Source: Scolanthus callimorphus
Taxonomy: Eukaryota > Cnidaria > Anthozoa > Actiniaria > Edwardsiidae
DNA length: 64,000 nt
NCBI GenBank assembly: GCA_033964015.1
Contig: JAWWUD010000060.1
Location: 620,001 to 684,000, forward strand
Reading direction: 5' to 3'
Below, one piece after another: positions 54,001-60,529 of the stretch (position 1 is its first letter; each line of letters opens with the position of its first letter). The position numbers and the translations under genes are program-made. The notes under the pieces were generated by a model. That model was not told the origin of the DNA and did no database searches. It saw nothing but the letters and a program-made list of their open reading frames with translations.

Positions 54001-55305
54001 AGGCAGGCAACTTCCTTTACGGAGGCCTCCGCTTCAAGCCATTTGGAAGCAAGAATTTTGAAAACATCTTTAAAACCACTAAGGCAGCGGCCGGAACAAA
54101 TGTGTCTCCATGCACAGACCAACTTTCAGAATCATCCGATCATCACGGGCCGGGAAAGTATATTTTTAGTGAAGCACATGCCAATCGTCCCATGATATGT
54201 ACAAAAAAGCCCAAATAAAGGAATCCCAAATATGCATGACCGTTGGAATAGACCTTATCGGGTTTTTTCGTATTTCCAAATTAGGCCACGGAAAGAAACT
54301 CAACCACTACAGCTGCATTGGTAAATTGTGAGGTTTTCTTCTGCAGGTGTGGGGACGCAGGGTGGTACCCAAGACAGTTGGGTGACATTGTATAACGTAG
54401 AATACAGCGAAGAGGGCGAGGCCTGGGTTCCATACCAAGAGAGCAGAGAGCCCAAGGTAAGCCCTTAGATCTGAATCGTTATTCTCCTAAGTAAAGTAAC
54501 ACACTTTTCTACATCTTAGATATGAGAACTTGATGTTTGACCAATTCATCATCATTCAGTTGATCATCCTCTCCATCCGACTGATCTTTTAATTTTGATA
54601 TGAATTAATGTGTCAGGGGAAAAGTATAAATGTTGAAGAAAGCGCGTTTGTTCCCATGCAAAAAAATTAGGAATTGTCCTTTGAGAAGATTGAATTGTCC
54701 CAAGGCCCAGCCAGTGTTTATTTGGTTCTTCGGAGAGGGGGTTGATTGAACTAAAAAGAAAACCTAATTATTACACCAAATGAGGTACTACAGATATTTT
54801 TCAGTATATGTATAATCGTGTTTAGCAGAAACCCACTCGCATACTATCAAGCATCTTGCAATCTGATTGGCTCCGCTATACTCGCTATCTATCACGTAAT
54901 ATAGATAGCGAGTAGAGTAAACGCTAGCGCAAAACTTCCTAAAACCATGAAAATAAATGCGTTTAGCAACAACTCGAAGGTAGTATGCTAGTGCGTTTCT
55001 GCAAAAACAATTAGACTACTCGTTCTCGTTTCCTATGAGTCAAATAGTCAACTCGGCGCTTAACGCGCCTCGTTAACTATCTATTGACTCATATAAAACT
55101 CGCACTGGTAGTCTAATAGGTAATTATCTCCGAGATTGACAATATGTTTTCTGCTTCAGACATTCGCTGGTAACTCAGACCAGTTCACACTGCAGACATA
55201 CTGGCTCAAAACCCTATCAACGCACGCTTCCTTAGGTTCAAGCCTCTCTCGTGGAAGTCCGTCAATATCTGCATGAAGATCAGAGTGTATGGCTGTAGCG
55301 TCTAG
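21029..55305 (+). CDS. Secreted Gla-TSR9-WSC-like-discoidin protein
   Basis: Eighteen exons (listed individually). The 17 upstream exons keep phase exactly, and the literal product is about 934 residues. Order: signal peptide, propeptide ending RARR, Gla domain, aromatic stack, nine TSR-like domains, a Thr/Pro linker, a WSC-like domain, then F5/8 type C. The Gla Glu residues would need a vitamin K-dependent carboxylase and calcium; discoidin domains bind phospholipid, glycans or collagen. No transmembrane segment is seen, so an extracellular membrane- or matrix-associated adhesion role is inferred, not shown. Anthozoan mineral matrix is a possible site. The last exon has a frameshift at an A run (55208-55211): the literal frame stops at 55274-55276, while the homologous C-terminus continues in another frame to 55305. 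Introns are full of transposons. The overall architecture is not one I can name. Confidence 0.85.
21087..23275. other. Gla gene intron 1
   Basis: Contains the 22937-23147 element and an end fragment of the 19673 family near 22440-22502. Otherwise AT-rich with no feature seen. Confidence 0.5.
22937..23147. mobile_element. MITE with 9-bp target duplication, CATTCTCGTACCCAGAG family, copy 1
   Basis: Inverted ends CATTCTCGTACCCAGAG; flanked on both sides by TTGTCAAGG (22928-22936 and 23148-23156). A 9-bp duplication is typical of Mutator-like transposons. It shares an inner segment (ACATCCATTTGA-GGCC-TCGCTGAT) with the copy at 44414-44910. A lone end of the family lies at about 49283-49300. Confidence 0.8.
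23276..23442 (+). CDS. Gla gene exon 2: propeptide and Gla domain
   Basis: A 167-bp exon, phase 1 in and 0 out. The propeptide ends [10 protein letters not shown], which resembles the carboxylase docking and furin-type cleavage region of vertebrate Gla proteins (N-K-x-L-x-R-x-R-R). The mature domain starts GIYHEC and continues [15 protein letters not shown]: the Cys pair and CSFEE core of Gla domains with their surrounding Glu residues. Seven Glu lie in this exon after the cleavage site. Compared with clotting factors the N-terminal omega loop (ANxFLEE) is shorter. Confidence 0.85.
24220..24271 (+). CDS. Gla gene exon 3: aromatic stack
   Basis: Encodes [17 protein letters not shown]. It occupies the place of the aromatic stack exon that follows Gla domains in vertebrate proteins. 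Phase 0 in, phase 1 out. Donor GTAAAA lies directly beside a LINE fragment. Confidence 0.8.
24284..24680 (+). mobile_element. LINE 3' fragment with TTGA microsatellite tail
   Basis: The frame 24283-24585 matches the C-terminal region of CR1-like reverse transcriptases ([16 protein letters not shown]...[11 protein letters not shown]...TNRFNNFVS). It ends with TTGATTGATTGATTGAT at 24659-24676, a simple-repeat tail of this group. The rest of the element is missing (5' truncation). Confidence 0.7.
25087..25284 (+). CDS. Gla gene exon 4: TSR-like domain 1
   Basis: Phase 1-1, 198 bp. Reads [18 protein letters not shown] with the W-x2-W motif, then the Cys-Asn-Gly/Thr-Thr-Cys-Pro end shared with the other repeats. 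The central basic strand is QKRYKPYRY. Confidence 0.8.
25621..25812 (+). CDS. Gla gene exon 5: TSR-like domain 2
   Basis: Phase 1-1, 192 bp. [11 protein letters not shown], then [15 protein letters not shown] and a final RM-Cys split across the intron. Confidence 0.85.
26343..26883. mobile_element. Inverted-repeat element with GCTCTCGTAAGCGACC subrepeats
   Basis: Ends share AGTCGAAGCTCTC in inverted orientation. GCTCTCGTAAGCGACC or close variants recur at about 26369, 26450, 26537 and 26741, with inverted variants near the right end. It finishes 12 bp before the acceptor-exon boundary of exon 6 (26895), so it supplies most of that polypyrimidine region. Confidence 0.65.
26895..27083 (+). CDS. 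Gla gene exon 6: TSR-like domain 3
   Basis: Phase 1-1, 189 bp. [34 protein letters not shown]-Cys. Confidence 0.85.
27503..27694. repeat. MITE-like element, TAGAGCAGATTTCG ends
   Basis: TAGAGCAGATTTCGTATGAC and a further 10 bp are inverted exactly at 27665-27694. The inside is rich in CGCGGTAC/GTCGCGG motifs. Confidence 0.7.
27919..28116 (+). CDS. Gla gene exon 7: TSR-like domain 4
   Basis: Phase 1-1, 198 bp. [30 protein letters not shown]; ends ...EQRQQ-Cys in place of the usual RRM-Cys. Confidence 0.85.
28388..31207 (+). pseudogene. Transposon SWIM zinc finger / YqaJ-type nuclease protein
   Basis: Exons 28388-28881, 28971-29072, about 29231-29513, 30306-31207. ATGGCGGAC start. Exons 1-2 give a SWIM finger (HCDCKAG...[12 protein letters not shown]-x-C-x-n-C-x-H). 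The last exon is a YqaJ/lambda-exonuclease fold: [22 protein letters not shown] and YYFQVQGQM carry the D...E-x-K catalytic set. In exon 3 the frame stops at 29382, yet a family-like continuation ([14 protein letters not shown]) runs in the next frame to the phase 1 donor at 29513. So one base appears to be lost near 29365, or a small intron lies there. Otherwise well kept. Its job in transposition is unknown. Confidence 0.75.
31879..32052. repeat. tRNA-derived hairpin element inside the transposon
   Basis: On the minus strand GGATAGCTCAGTTGGTAGAG (31934-31953) is a textbook tRNA A-box/D-arm sequence. The arms (AACTAG-x3-TTTGCCTACCA, then AAACTTG) are inverted at 32010-32052. The B-box part is weak, so this is a SINE-like or MITE-like derivative and not a working tRNA gene. 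Confidence 0.55.
32100..36661 (-). pseudogene. Broken THAP/DDE_Tnp_4 transposase gene
   Basis: Minus-strand exons, 5' to 3': start ATG at 36661 ([14 protein letters not shown]...), interrupted 36507-34917 by a nested element; THAP second half to 34867 ([14 protein letters not shown]); 34755-34264 (acidic linker, coiled coil); 34062-33909 (helix-turn-helix); 33521-33138 and 32768-32622 ([20 protein letters not shown]); 32237-32100 ([15 protein letters not shown], stop). The THAP Cys-x4-Cys and Cys-x2-His ligands are visible. Damage: a one-base loss near 36589 in THAP, the nested insertion, and a further frame change near 33322 in the DDE domain. So this copy cannot make its own transposase. 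Confidence 0.75.
34917..36507. mobile_element. Nested foldback element with CAA target duplication
   Basis: Begins TAGACTAGACGAA and ends with its reverse complement. The arms, about 350 bp each (34917-35275 and 36140-36507, imperfect), include ATGAGGCATTTTTTAGTAAA and AAAATGGCGGATCCAAGATG. CAA lies on both sides (34914-34916, 36508-36510). Removing the element and one CAA rejoins the THAP codons so that ...RSKP runs into WTPSADD in frame. No long reading frame in the 860-bp centre; the ORF beginning MATRKFGF on the minus strand is made from its left arm. Confidence 0.85.
36806..37881. other. Intron remainder before Gla gene exon 8
   Basis: Single-copy looking AT-rich DNA. An ATGGCGGAC motif is at about 36864, but no credible exon follows. 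Nothing else seen. Confidence 0.4.
37882..38073 (+). CDS. Gla gene exon 8: TSR-like domain 5
   Basis: Phase 1-1, 192 bp. [34 protein letters not shown]-Cys. First repeat after the 9.8-kb transposon-filled intron, still in phase. Confidence 0.85.
38455..38822. mobile_element. Inverted-repeat element, TTTTAGGG family
   Basis: GATAGGGGGTGCTCGTCGTA at the left and its diverged inverse (CGACGAGCACCCCTATCAC) at the right; several TTTTTAGGGGTA motifs between. Confidence 0.55.
38913..39107 (+). CDS. Gla gene exon 9: TSR-like domain 6
   Basis: Phase 1-1, 195 bp. [34 protein letters not shown]-Cys. Confidence 0.87.
39814..40005 (+). CDS. Gla gene exon 10: TSR-like domain 7
   Basis: Phase 1-1, 192 bp. 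[34 protein letters not shown]-Cys. Confidence 0.87.
40392..40580 (+). CDS. Gla gene exon 11: TSR-like domain 8
   Basis: Phase 1-1, 189 bp. [28 protein letters not shown] (one residue spacing shorter), EARIK-Cys. Confidence 0.85.
41045..41151. repeat. Short palindromic MITE, copy 2
   Basis: TTCATATATGGTACACTATA with inverted partner ending TAATGAAGGA; diverged copy of the 13339-13442 element. Confidence 0.6.
41263..41653. repeat. MITE-like element, TTAAAGGGGCTGTGTCACG ends
   Basis: Left end TTTAAAGGGGCTGTGTCACG; right end is the reverse complement with three mismatches. About 390 bp, non-coding. Confidence 0.65.
41767..41955 (+). CDS. Gla gene exon 12: TSR-like domain 9
   Basis: Phase 1-1, 189 bp. 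[33 protein letters not shown]-Cys. The most diverged repeat. Confidence 0.82.
42118..43222. mobile_element. Outer inverted-repeat element, TTTTAGGG family
   Basis: Starts with a CCCGGGGAGGG run and GCATGACCGTCG; mirrored at 43190-43222 (CGACGGTCAT...CCCCGGGAG). CCTAAAAAATAC motifs occur near both ends. It is split by the 42285-43082 element. Confidence 0.6.
42285..43082. mobile_element. Nested inverted-repeat element, TCCGGCGGATTAG ends
   Basis: TCCGGCGGATTAG at 42285 and its exact inverse ending at 43082. Imperfect arms of a few hundred bp include GGAGGCACGC and GCGTGCCTCC. It sits inside the 42118-43222 element. A related piece (GGCGGCCATTTTGAA...TTGTTATTCATGAGG) is at about 46000-46035. 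Confidence 0.7.
43365..43448 (+). CDS. Gla gene exon 13: Thr/Pro linker
   Basis: Phase 1-1, 84 bp. [20 protein letters not shown] then TVAPTTA: a flexible, probably O-glycosylated spacer between the TSR array and the WSC-like domain. Confidence 0.75.
43526..43677 (+). pseudogene. Dead tandem copy of linker exon 13
   Basis: A diverged direct duplicate of 43365-43521, exon plus intron start. The copy has lost the AG acceptor and, at the former donor, GCATGTAAGT has become GCAGAAGT. So it cannot be spliced as the original is. Confidence 0.7.
44236..44404 (+). CDS. Gla gene exon 14: WSC-like domain, first half
   Basis: Phase 1 in, 2 out, 169 bp. [14 protein letters not shown]...[18 protein letters not shown]. 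The GC-(F/Y)-KD start and the KCA helix resemble WSC-type Cys domains common in cnidarian and mollusc extracellular proteins. The donor GTATTGAGC forms the left target duplication of the adjacent element. Confidence 0.78.
44414..44910. mobile_element. MITE with 9-bp target duplication, CATTCTCGTACCCAGAG family, copy 2
   Basis: Ends CATGTTCGTAGACCCAGAG and the inverse of CATTCTCGAACCCAGAG. Flanks GTATTGAGC (44405-44413) and GTGTTGAGC (44911-44919) differ by one base. It begins 9 bp after the end of exon 14, so the target duplication contains the splice donor itself. Confidence 0.8.
44989..45335. repeat. Possible inverted-repeat element
   Basis: A left segment TCTTGTCTCCAGATCCTTCG...CAGGCCAGCG is matched inverted near 45285-45330 with several mismatches. 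Long open frames exist on both strands, but none is recognisable. Confidence 0.35.
46718..48224 (-). mobile_element. Penelope-like element, truncated, with inverted termini
   Basis: A minus-strand Penelope-type RT C-terminus and GIY-YIG domain sit between inverted terminal segments: 46718-47040 and 47900-48224 are inverse copies of about 320 bp. They include TATAAGTAAATAAGG, CAACGTTTCGGA and the GCGCGCG/(GTTT)n stretch. Inverted or direct pseudo-LTRs are typical of this class. The catalytic RT core is absent. Confidence 0.75.
46913..47913 (-). pseudogene. Penelope-like RT C-terminus plus GIY-YIG endonuclease
   Basis: The frame 47913-46996 carries the end of the RT region (VDFLDVKVI...[11 protein letters not shown]) and the start of the GIY-YIG module ([18 protein letters not shown]...RFRNHK). 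From about 47130 the homologous reading continues in another frame ([14 protein letters not shown]...ISVSDL-like) to 46913. So there is one frameshift. The 5' RT core is missing. Confidence 0.75.
48546..48721 (+). CDS. Gla gene exon 15: WSC-like domain, second half
   Basis: Phase 2 in, 1 out, 176 bp. [20 protein letters not shown]...[19 protein letters not shown]. It completes the Cys set begun in exon 14 (GC, KCA, GEC, ATC, DCY). The phases fit only each other. Confidence 0.8.
49487..50247. mobile_element. Element with AGCGGAGCTCCCG ends and tandem CRE-palindrome core
   Basis: AGCGGAGCTCCCG at 49487-49499 is inverted exactly at 50235-50247. Between about 49660 and 50180 lie four imperfect tandem units of about 110-130 bp (see separate entry). 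Located in the intron between exons 15 and 16. Confidence 0.7.
49660..50180. repeat. Tandem minisatellite with TGACGTCA palindromes
   Basis: Unit: GGAAGGGATGAACCTC-GACA-CCAAACTTGG...GATGGCAT-GTCACGTGG-ATGACGTCATCGATGACGTCA. The 20-bp palindrome TGACGTCATCGATGACGTCA is perfect in units at about 49751 and 50043, and altered by one base (GATGGCGTCA) at about 49880. Each unit also has CACGTG or a variant. Confidence 0.75.
50571..50708 (+). CDS. Gla gene exon 16: discoidin (F5/8C) domain, part 1
   Basis: Phase 1-1, 138 bp. [20 protein letters not shown] then [25 protein letters not shown]-x-IELDKP is a clear F5/8 type C strand pair (usual W-x2-VDLG); the starting Cys pairs with one at the very C-terminus in this family. 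Confidence 0.8.
51229..53734 (+). mobile_element. 5'-truncated Tx1/L1-type LINE with 10-bp target duplication
   Basis: AAATACCTAA stands at 51219-51228 and again at 53735-53744. The insert ends in a short A tail. It contains only the RT and C-terminal half of ORF2, sense to the host gene, in the intron between discoidin exons 16 and 17. Confidence 0.85.
51269..53507 (+). pseudogene. Tx1/L1-type reverse transcriptase remnant
   Basis: RT motifs [24 protein letters not shown] (about 51537) and LFADDLTIF (about 51837), then the L1 thumb region and a C-terminal RVT zinc finger (CSFCNND...PEHFLYYC, about 53131). The endonuclease half is absent. At least three frame changes (about 51720, 52620, 52800) and an in-frame stop at about 52939 break it. 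FADD replaces the YADD of the LINE at 6-10 kb. Confidence 0.85.
53858..54218 (+). other. Open frame with a predicted membrane segment
   Basis: An open stretch of about 118 codons with no ATG start, preceded by CCTCAG. It reads a hydrophobic run ([15 protein letters not shown]) then a basic cytoplasm-like segment ([10 protein letters not shown]), with an AATAAA at the stop. As an alternative last exon it would need entry in phase 2, but exon 16 leaves phase 1. No polypyrimidine tract precedes it. Probably a chance frame or a remnant. Confidence 0.2.
54347..54456 (+). CDS. Gla gene exon 17: discoidin domain, part 2
   Basis: Phase 1 in, 0 out, 110 bp. [20 protein letters not shown] then [10 protein letters not shown]. 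The W-V-T-x-Y-x-V-x-Y-S pattern is diagnostic for F5/8 type C domains. Confidence 0.88.
54835..55002. repeat. MITE-like element
   Basis: GCAGAAACCCACTCGCATAC with inverse ending GTGCGTTTCTGC; a smaller inner inverted repeat CTCGCTATCTAT/ATAGATAGCGAG at 54879-54915. Confidence 0.6.
55010..55117. repeat. MITE-like element with ATGAGTCAA arms
   Basis: ATTAGACTAC at the left, GTAGTCTAAT at the right, with ATGAGTCAA-TAG and its inverse inside. About 108 bp, 42 bp before the last Gla gene exon. Confidence 0.55.
55160..55305 (+). CDS. Gla gene exon 18: discoidin domain, C-terminus, with frameshift
   Basis: From the acceptor, frame 1 reads [17 protein letters not shown], the expected domain continuation. 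After the AAAA at 55208-55211 the expected sequence ([10 protein letters not shown]...WKS then [10 protein letters not shown]) lies in another frame and ends at TAG 55303-55305. In the literal frame a TGA ends it at 55276, losing the closing Cys. One missing A in the homopolymer would explain the change. Confidence 0.8.
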
Positions 55306-55343
55306 TGCAGGTATTATCGCGTTATCAAGAGTCCATTACTAAG

Positions 55344-57230
55344 GCGTAGGGCATACGTCGAATTTTACTCGTATTTAATTTAGGCCTAGGGCATACGTCG
55401 AATCTCACTCGCATCGAATCTATTTAATAATTGCTTCGAGGGAGATTCGACTTTAATTAATTTTGCAGCAAACATCAAATTCATTGTACAATACGCGCTT
55501 CATTTGATCCCGGGAATAAATTACAAGCACGCTTTCCCTGCACTTTTCGTCCAACAAGGTGCGCATAAAGGAATGCGTGAGGCAGTTTCTTCTCTAAAAG
55601 AATTCATTTCCCAGTGCATGCGGCGTGTTAAGTTGAGCGTGCATTTTGAATAATTTGACCTGTTGACAAAACCAAACCAAAACAATGTGATAGAAACATT
55701 ATACTTTTATTTACTCTACTGGTCTGAGCAGCCTGTTCATCAGCGCGACTTTCATTACATCGGCCGGGTGCTCTTTCTTTAGAACAACTTTCGCAATATC
55801 CAAACTTTCTCCCGTGCTTTCAGTTCCATCCATCCGTCTGTGTTCTCGTCATTTTCGAATACGCCGCATTTATTTGCAAACCTGTATTTCGCAAGTCAAA
55901 CATAACATACTTTATGTTTATCCGTGTCATTTTATCTTTTTGAAGGCAAGTTAACATAGAACGCATGCTCTGTAAGGGGGGGATTCCAGGTTTTGTACAT
56001 GGGGGGAGAGGCTAATTTCACGACGTTTGCACAATATATCTTTGAATCAATTATTTTCTCATTTGCATGATTTATGAATTGAATTCGATGCGAGTATAAT
56101 GCGACGTTTGCCGCTTGGTCGCACCACAGTCGTATTATCCGAGTTGGCCACTCGCATTCAAGTCGAAGTCGAACCAATTAATTAGAGTCGAACTAATTTG
56201 CAGCAAACGTCGCATTATACATGTACCTATTTCCGGATAAATAGCTTCGACTGAATTAAATACGAGTAAAGTTCGACGTATGCCCTAGGCCTAACTCAAT
56301 TTAGTCGAAGCTATTTATCCTGAAATAGGTACATGTATAATGCGACGTTTGCTGCAAATTAGTTCCACTCTAATTAATTGGTTCGACTTCGACTTGAATT
56401 CGAGTGGCCAGCTCGGTTAATACGACTGTGGTGCGACCAAGCGGCAAACGTCTCATTATACTTGCATCGAATTCAATTCACAAATCATGCAAATTAGAAA
56501 ATAATTGATTGAAATTTGATATATTGTGCAAACGTCATAAAAATAGCCTCCCCCATCTACAAACCCTGCACCCCCCCCCCCCCCCCCCCTCCCTACAAAG
56601 CATGCGTTCTATATGTTAACTTGCCTTCAAAAAGATAAAATGGCGCAGATAAAGATAAAGTGTTGCAAACTCTCTCTGAACCTGATCCTGTTTCGAGCTC
56701 ACTAAATATTTACGTTTGACTTGCGAAATACAGCCTGTTTGCAAATAAATGCGGCTTATTCGAAAATGACGAGAACACAGACTGATGGATGGAGCTGAAC
56801 GGGAGAAAGTTGGATATTGCGAAAAATGCTTTGAAGAAAGAGCATCCCGACCTAATGAAAGTAGCACTGATGAACAGGCTGCTCAGACCAGTATAATAAA
56901 TAAAAGTATAATTTTTCTATCGCATTGTTTTGGTTTGGTTGTGTGAACGAGTCAAATTGTTCAAAATGCACGCTCAACTGGACACACCGCATGCACGAGC
57001 AAATGCATTCTTTTAGCAAAGAAACTGCCATGCATTCCTTCATGCGCACCTTGTTGGACGAAAAATGCATGGTAAGCGTGCTTGTAATTTATTCCCGGGA
57101 TCAAATGAAGCGTGTATTGTACAATGAACTTGACGTTTGCTGCAAAATTAAATTAAGTCGAATCTCCCTATCAAATCAATTATTAAATATATTCGATGCG
57201 AGTGAGATTCGACGTATGCCCTAGGCCTAG
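55344..57230. mobile_element. Large foldback complex with CCTAGGGCATACGTCGAA ends
   Basis: CCTAGGGCATACGTCGAA-type sequence occurs at 55344 (GTAGGG variant), 55384, inverted at about 56270-56291, and inverted at 57210-57228. The two halves (55384-56290 and 56290-57228) are largely reverse complements over roughly 900 bp, meeting near 56290. This suggests two overlapping or nested copies of one foldback family. Shared inner pieces include GATCCCGGGAATAAATTACA and TGCGACGTTTGC. A run of about 20 C lies at 56569-56589. Confidence 0.75.
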
Positions 57231-58068
57231 GAATACGAATCTGGTGTTAGTGATATTCCCATAGAGTAAAATATTTTCATTATTTCGTGTTTCGTTGGTT
57301 GGCTTCCCGCTACACGAACGGGCTAAAATAGAACTAACTCTGTTCAATTTAATGTGAAAAGGCGTTTCTAAAAATGTTGAATTTCTCACGATGATAAGGG
57401 AAGGGGGTGATAGGCATCCCTCGAATTGTTGTGACTGTAGGCTTATGTACACAATTTTTCGTGTAATTTGCGGGCATTATTTTCTTGTTATTTCAGTTTC
57501 TTTCTTATTATTGTCATCAGGCTATTAGCGCGCTGTGTTAAGTGTTATCTTATTGGGATTTACTTCCAGGTAAACAACGCCGATGGAACAAAGTAACATA
57601 TACACCTAATAATTATACTCAGTATACATTGCTCTCAGTTTATTTATATCAAACGATGTAAGATTTACGCAATAAACTCAGCTGCTTCTCCATCCGTGCG
57701 TGTGCTGTTATAAATGCGTTTTTAGTGAAGCTGCTCTAAAGGTGGCATGTTTATAGTGGAGCTCCGAACCACGCTAGCGGAGCACCATACTCAAGGAAAG
57801 TACAGTCATATTTGCATGGAAGTCAACTCTTGTGGTTTTATTGCAGCTGGGGGGTCTCTATATTATTTAACCACGTTTCTCAAGAAAATATTCCAAATAT
57901 TTTCTGTATTTCTCCTGGTTTTCTTTCATTTGGAATTTTCTCATAATTCTCATTTCATTTCGTTTGAGCTCTCAAGGTTTCATCCCTGCATTTGTAAAAG
58001 GCGGCCTGTTTATATAAGCTGGGGAGCTCTACAGGGTATGAGTGAGTGAAAAGGTATATCGGTTATTG

Positions 58069-59522
58069 CCCTGGGTACCAGAGTCTCCAAGCTCCACTCG
58101 TTTACGTGTCAGTAAAGACACCACGTCAGAACCAGTTCACATGCGCTAAAGATTCACCCGCCTGTGAAAAGACAAAAGACAACATCTACATAACAACAGC
58201 GAACGATAAATTTTGACTTTAAACCATAATTTTCGCTTCGGGTGCAAGCCTAAAAGTGCGAGCTGTAAAATTTCAGAGGAAATTATGATCATATTCTACT
58301 ACACGAATAGAGTATGACTATTTTTACTTTTTAGAACGGGTTGTTTCGCCAAACCGTCTGTTGAGAGAGCCGAATTACTTAGAAGCGGGCCGTCTCGTTC
58401 TCATTACTAAAATTTACAGTTTTCATTGCACAGTGAACTGACCTCGCCTCGAAAGTAAAGTGTAAAAGTCACATACTTTATACGAAAGTGCATAGCTACG
58501 TTATCTCGTTTGATGCAGTGGTTTTAATCTTCTGTCGCTTTTAGTTTTATGTGCGATTTTTTAGTCGTGGTGCCAGTTCCGTGCCACCTCCCGCAGATTT
58601 CTCGTTTCTCTTGTTTACACAATTATGGTCACAGAAAGAGTATAGTTGCAATGGCCGTTTGATGTAAGCCATTATGAAGTGATAGTAGTATCATATATAG
58701 TAGTAAAAAACGTGTAATGATTCACACCAATTGCGGTGACGTCGATGAGAATTATCACTATTCCCGGCACTATTGAAATCCTGCTTTTAGGCGATTATTA
58801 GCAGTTAGTTTACCAAACGAAAATCTATTTGGTGAAGATAAAATATTTTAAAAGGATTGAATAAGAATAAACAATAATAAACAGGAGTTAACAGCGTTAA
58901 AATTCCGCCAGTCTTCCATGTCAGAGTGTGTTATTTTCCGTGTTTTGAATACAAGAGCGCTGTTTTCTGTTAGTTAACAGTATTTGACGCTCACTTGTGT
59001 GCTGCTAAAGATTGCATCCCTCATTTCTCTGTTACTCCCAAACATCAGTCCTGGTACAATAAAGAAACGTTTCATACTCTTTACTGTTTAGTAATTCACA
59101 TAACTTTGAAATTGATATTTTTGTCGACAGCGCTCAGACAAGCAAAGCCGCTAGTAGATGGTTTTAAAGAATTTAAAATAAAAAAACAACGGGAAGGCAG
59201 AAATCAGATTTTTAAATCCTAAGTAAATTGCAAAGTTGTAGGTGGCACGGAACTGGTAACAATAGGTAAATTTTCATTCTTCGTATTAAAAGTCATGCAA
59301 AATGGCGGCCCCGCAAAAAAGATAGAGTAATAAACTTGAAGTGGCACTGAACTGGGCACCCTACTGTACAGCACGAGATATTTTTGTTATGTACATTATT
59401 TCTTTTGTTTTCATTTCACAGGAAGTGAATCTTTCGCACATGGCAAATGCGTTTGCGCGGTGTTGTCAGTAAATGCGTCTAGTAAACGGATGAGTGAAGC
59501 TTGGAGAATCTGGTACCCAGGG
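58069..59522. mobile_element. Inverted-repeat element, CCCTGGGTACCAGA ends
   Basis: CCCTGGGTACCAGAGTCTCC...CACTCG-TTTAC at the left is inverted at 59480-59522. A second inverted pair (CAGTTCCGTGCCACCT and inverse) lies at about 58570 and 59240. No recognisable gene inside. Confidence 0.65.
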
Positions 59523-60529
59523 TGCTTGGCCATGTGTTGGAATCTGATTTACGATCACACGTGCAACCTATTAACACTTGTTATTATTTAAATTATGCAC
59601 TATTTGATAGTCAAACAAAGCATGAGAGCACCTGAACCATGACAGCAGCTTTATTTACTGGCAGCTATTTAACGTTAGCAGTAAAAAAAATGCTTTTTTT
59701 TGGAGCGCACTGTAACCGCCTTTTTGGAGAACGATCGCGCAGAAGCAAAAGAGCAACAGCAACAACAACGACAACACTAGGATTTTTAGATAAAACAGCA
59801 ATAGACAATAGTTGCTGGATTCCTTTTCTTCGATAAGAAACGCACAAAAAAGGTACAGGTGATGTCTCTTCTAGTCTGATAACTTTGCAGGTGTTAGGGT
59901 TTAATGAGATAATTTCCGTGTTATCTGCGTAGCGCAGTGTGAGAGACGTGCCCGGTGAGCACGCGGGAGGGAGAAGGGGGTGTACTCCAATATATTGACT
60001 AGGGTACTCCAATATTTTTTTACTATACGGGGATAATCCGCTGTAGAGGGTAGGGTTTTTGAGCTCTGGTCATAACAGGGCATACATTTTCCAGTATGGT
60101 CATAAACAGGATCGATTTGCCAAATTATCGAGTTTAATGTCACGGCAACGGCATACATTTTCCGATATTAAAAAAGATTAGCAGATTTTCTGTCATAAAC
60201 AGGGTCACGTTTTGCGAGCTCAAGCGCCACGCCAGTACCCGGCAAATTTGGGTAGAATACCCCCCAGGGGAATCGTGGCATTGCTTTCAAAATTTGTCGT
60301 CGTGGTGCACATATATAATTGTGCGTTTGGAATTATCATTACTTCACTGTCGAAGCTAAGAGAACAGGAGACTCTTGTTTCAAGCAGTTGTGTTCCAGGT
60401 AAGACGTTTTTGTCCCTCTTAGTTAAGAAGTAATTTCCAGGCTGTGCCTGAGCTACGCCTACTGAAACACTGTTAGATATTATTATAAGTACTGCAATTT
60501 TCATTTAGTTATCTTTTTCACAGAAAGAA
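59523..60529. other. Gene-free stretch
   Basis: Holds a run of GTACTCCAATATT and inverted GGTAGAATACCCC motifs (about 59970-60262) that look like another small inverted-repeat element. Nothing else is seen. Confidence 0.35.

Noticed and set aside
53858..54218. Constitutive exon between discoidin exons 16 and 17
   Set aside because: Exon 16 leaves phase 1 and exon 17 takes phase 1 directly, completing the domain; inserting this frame would shift and break it.
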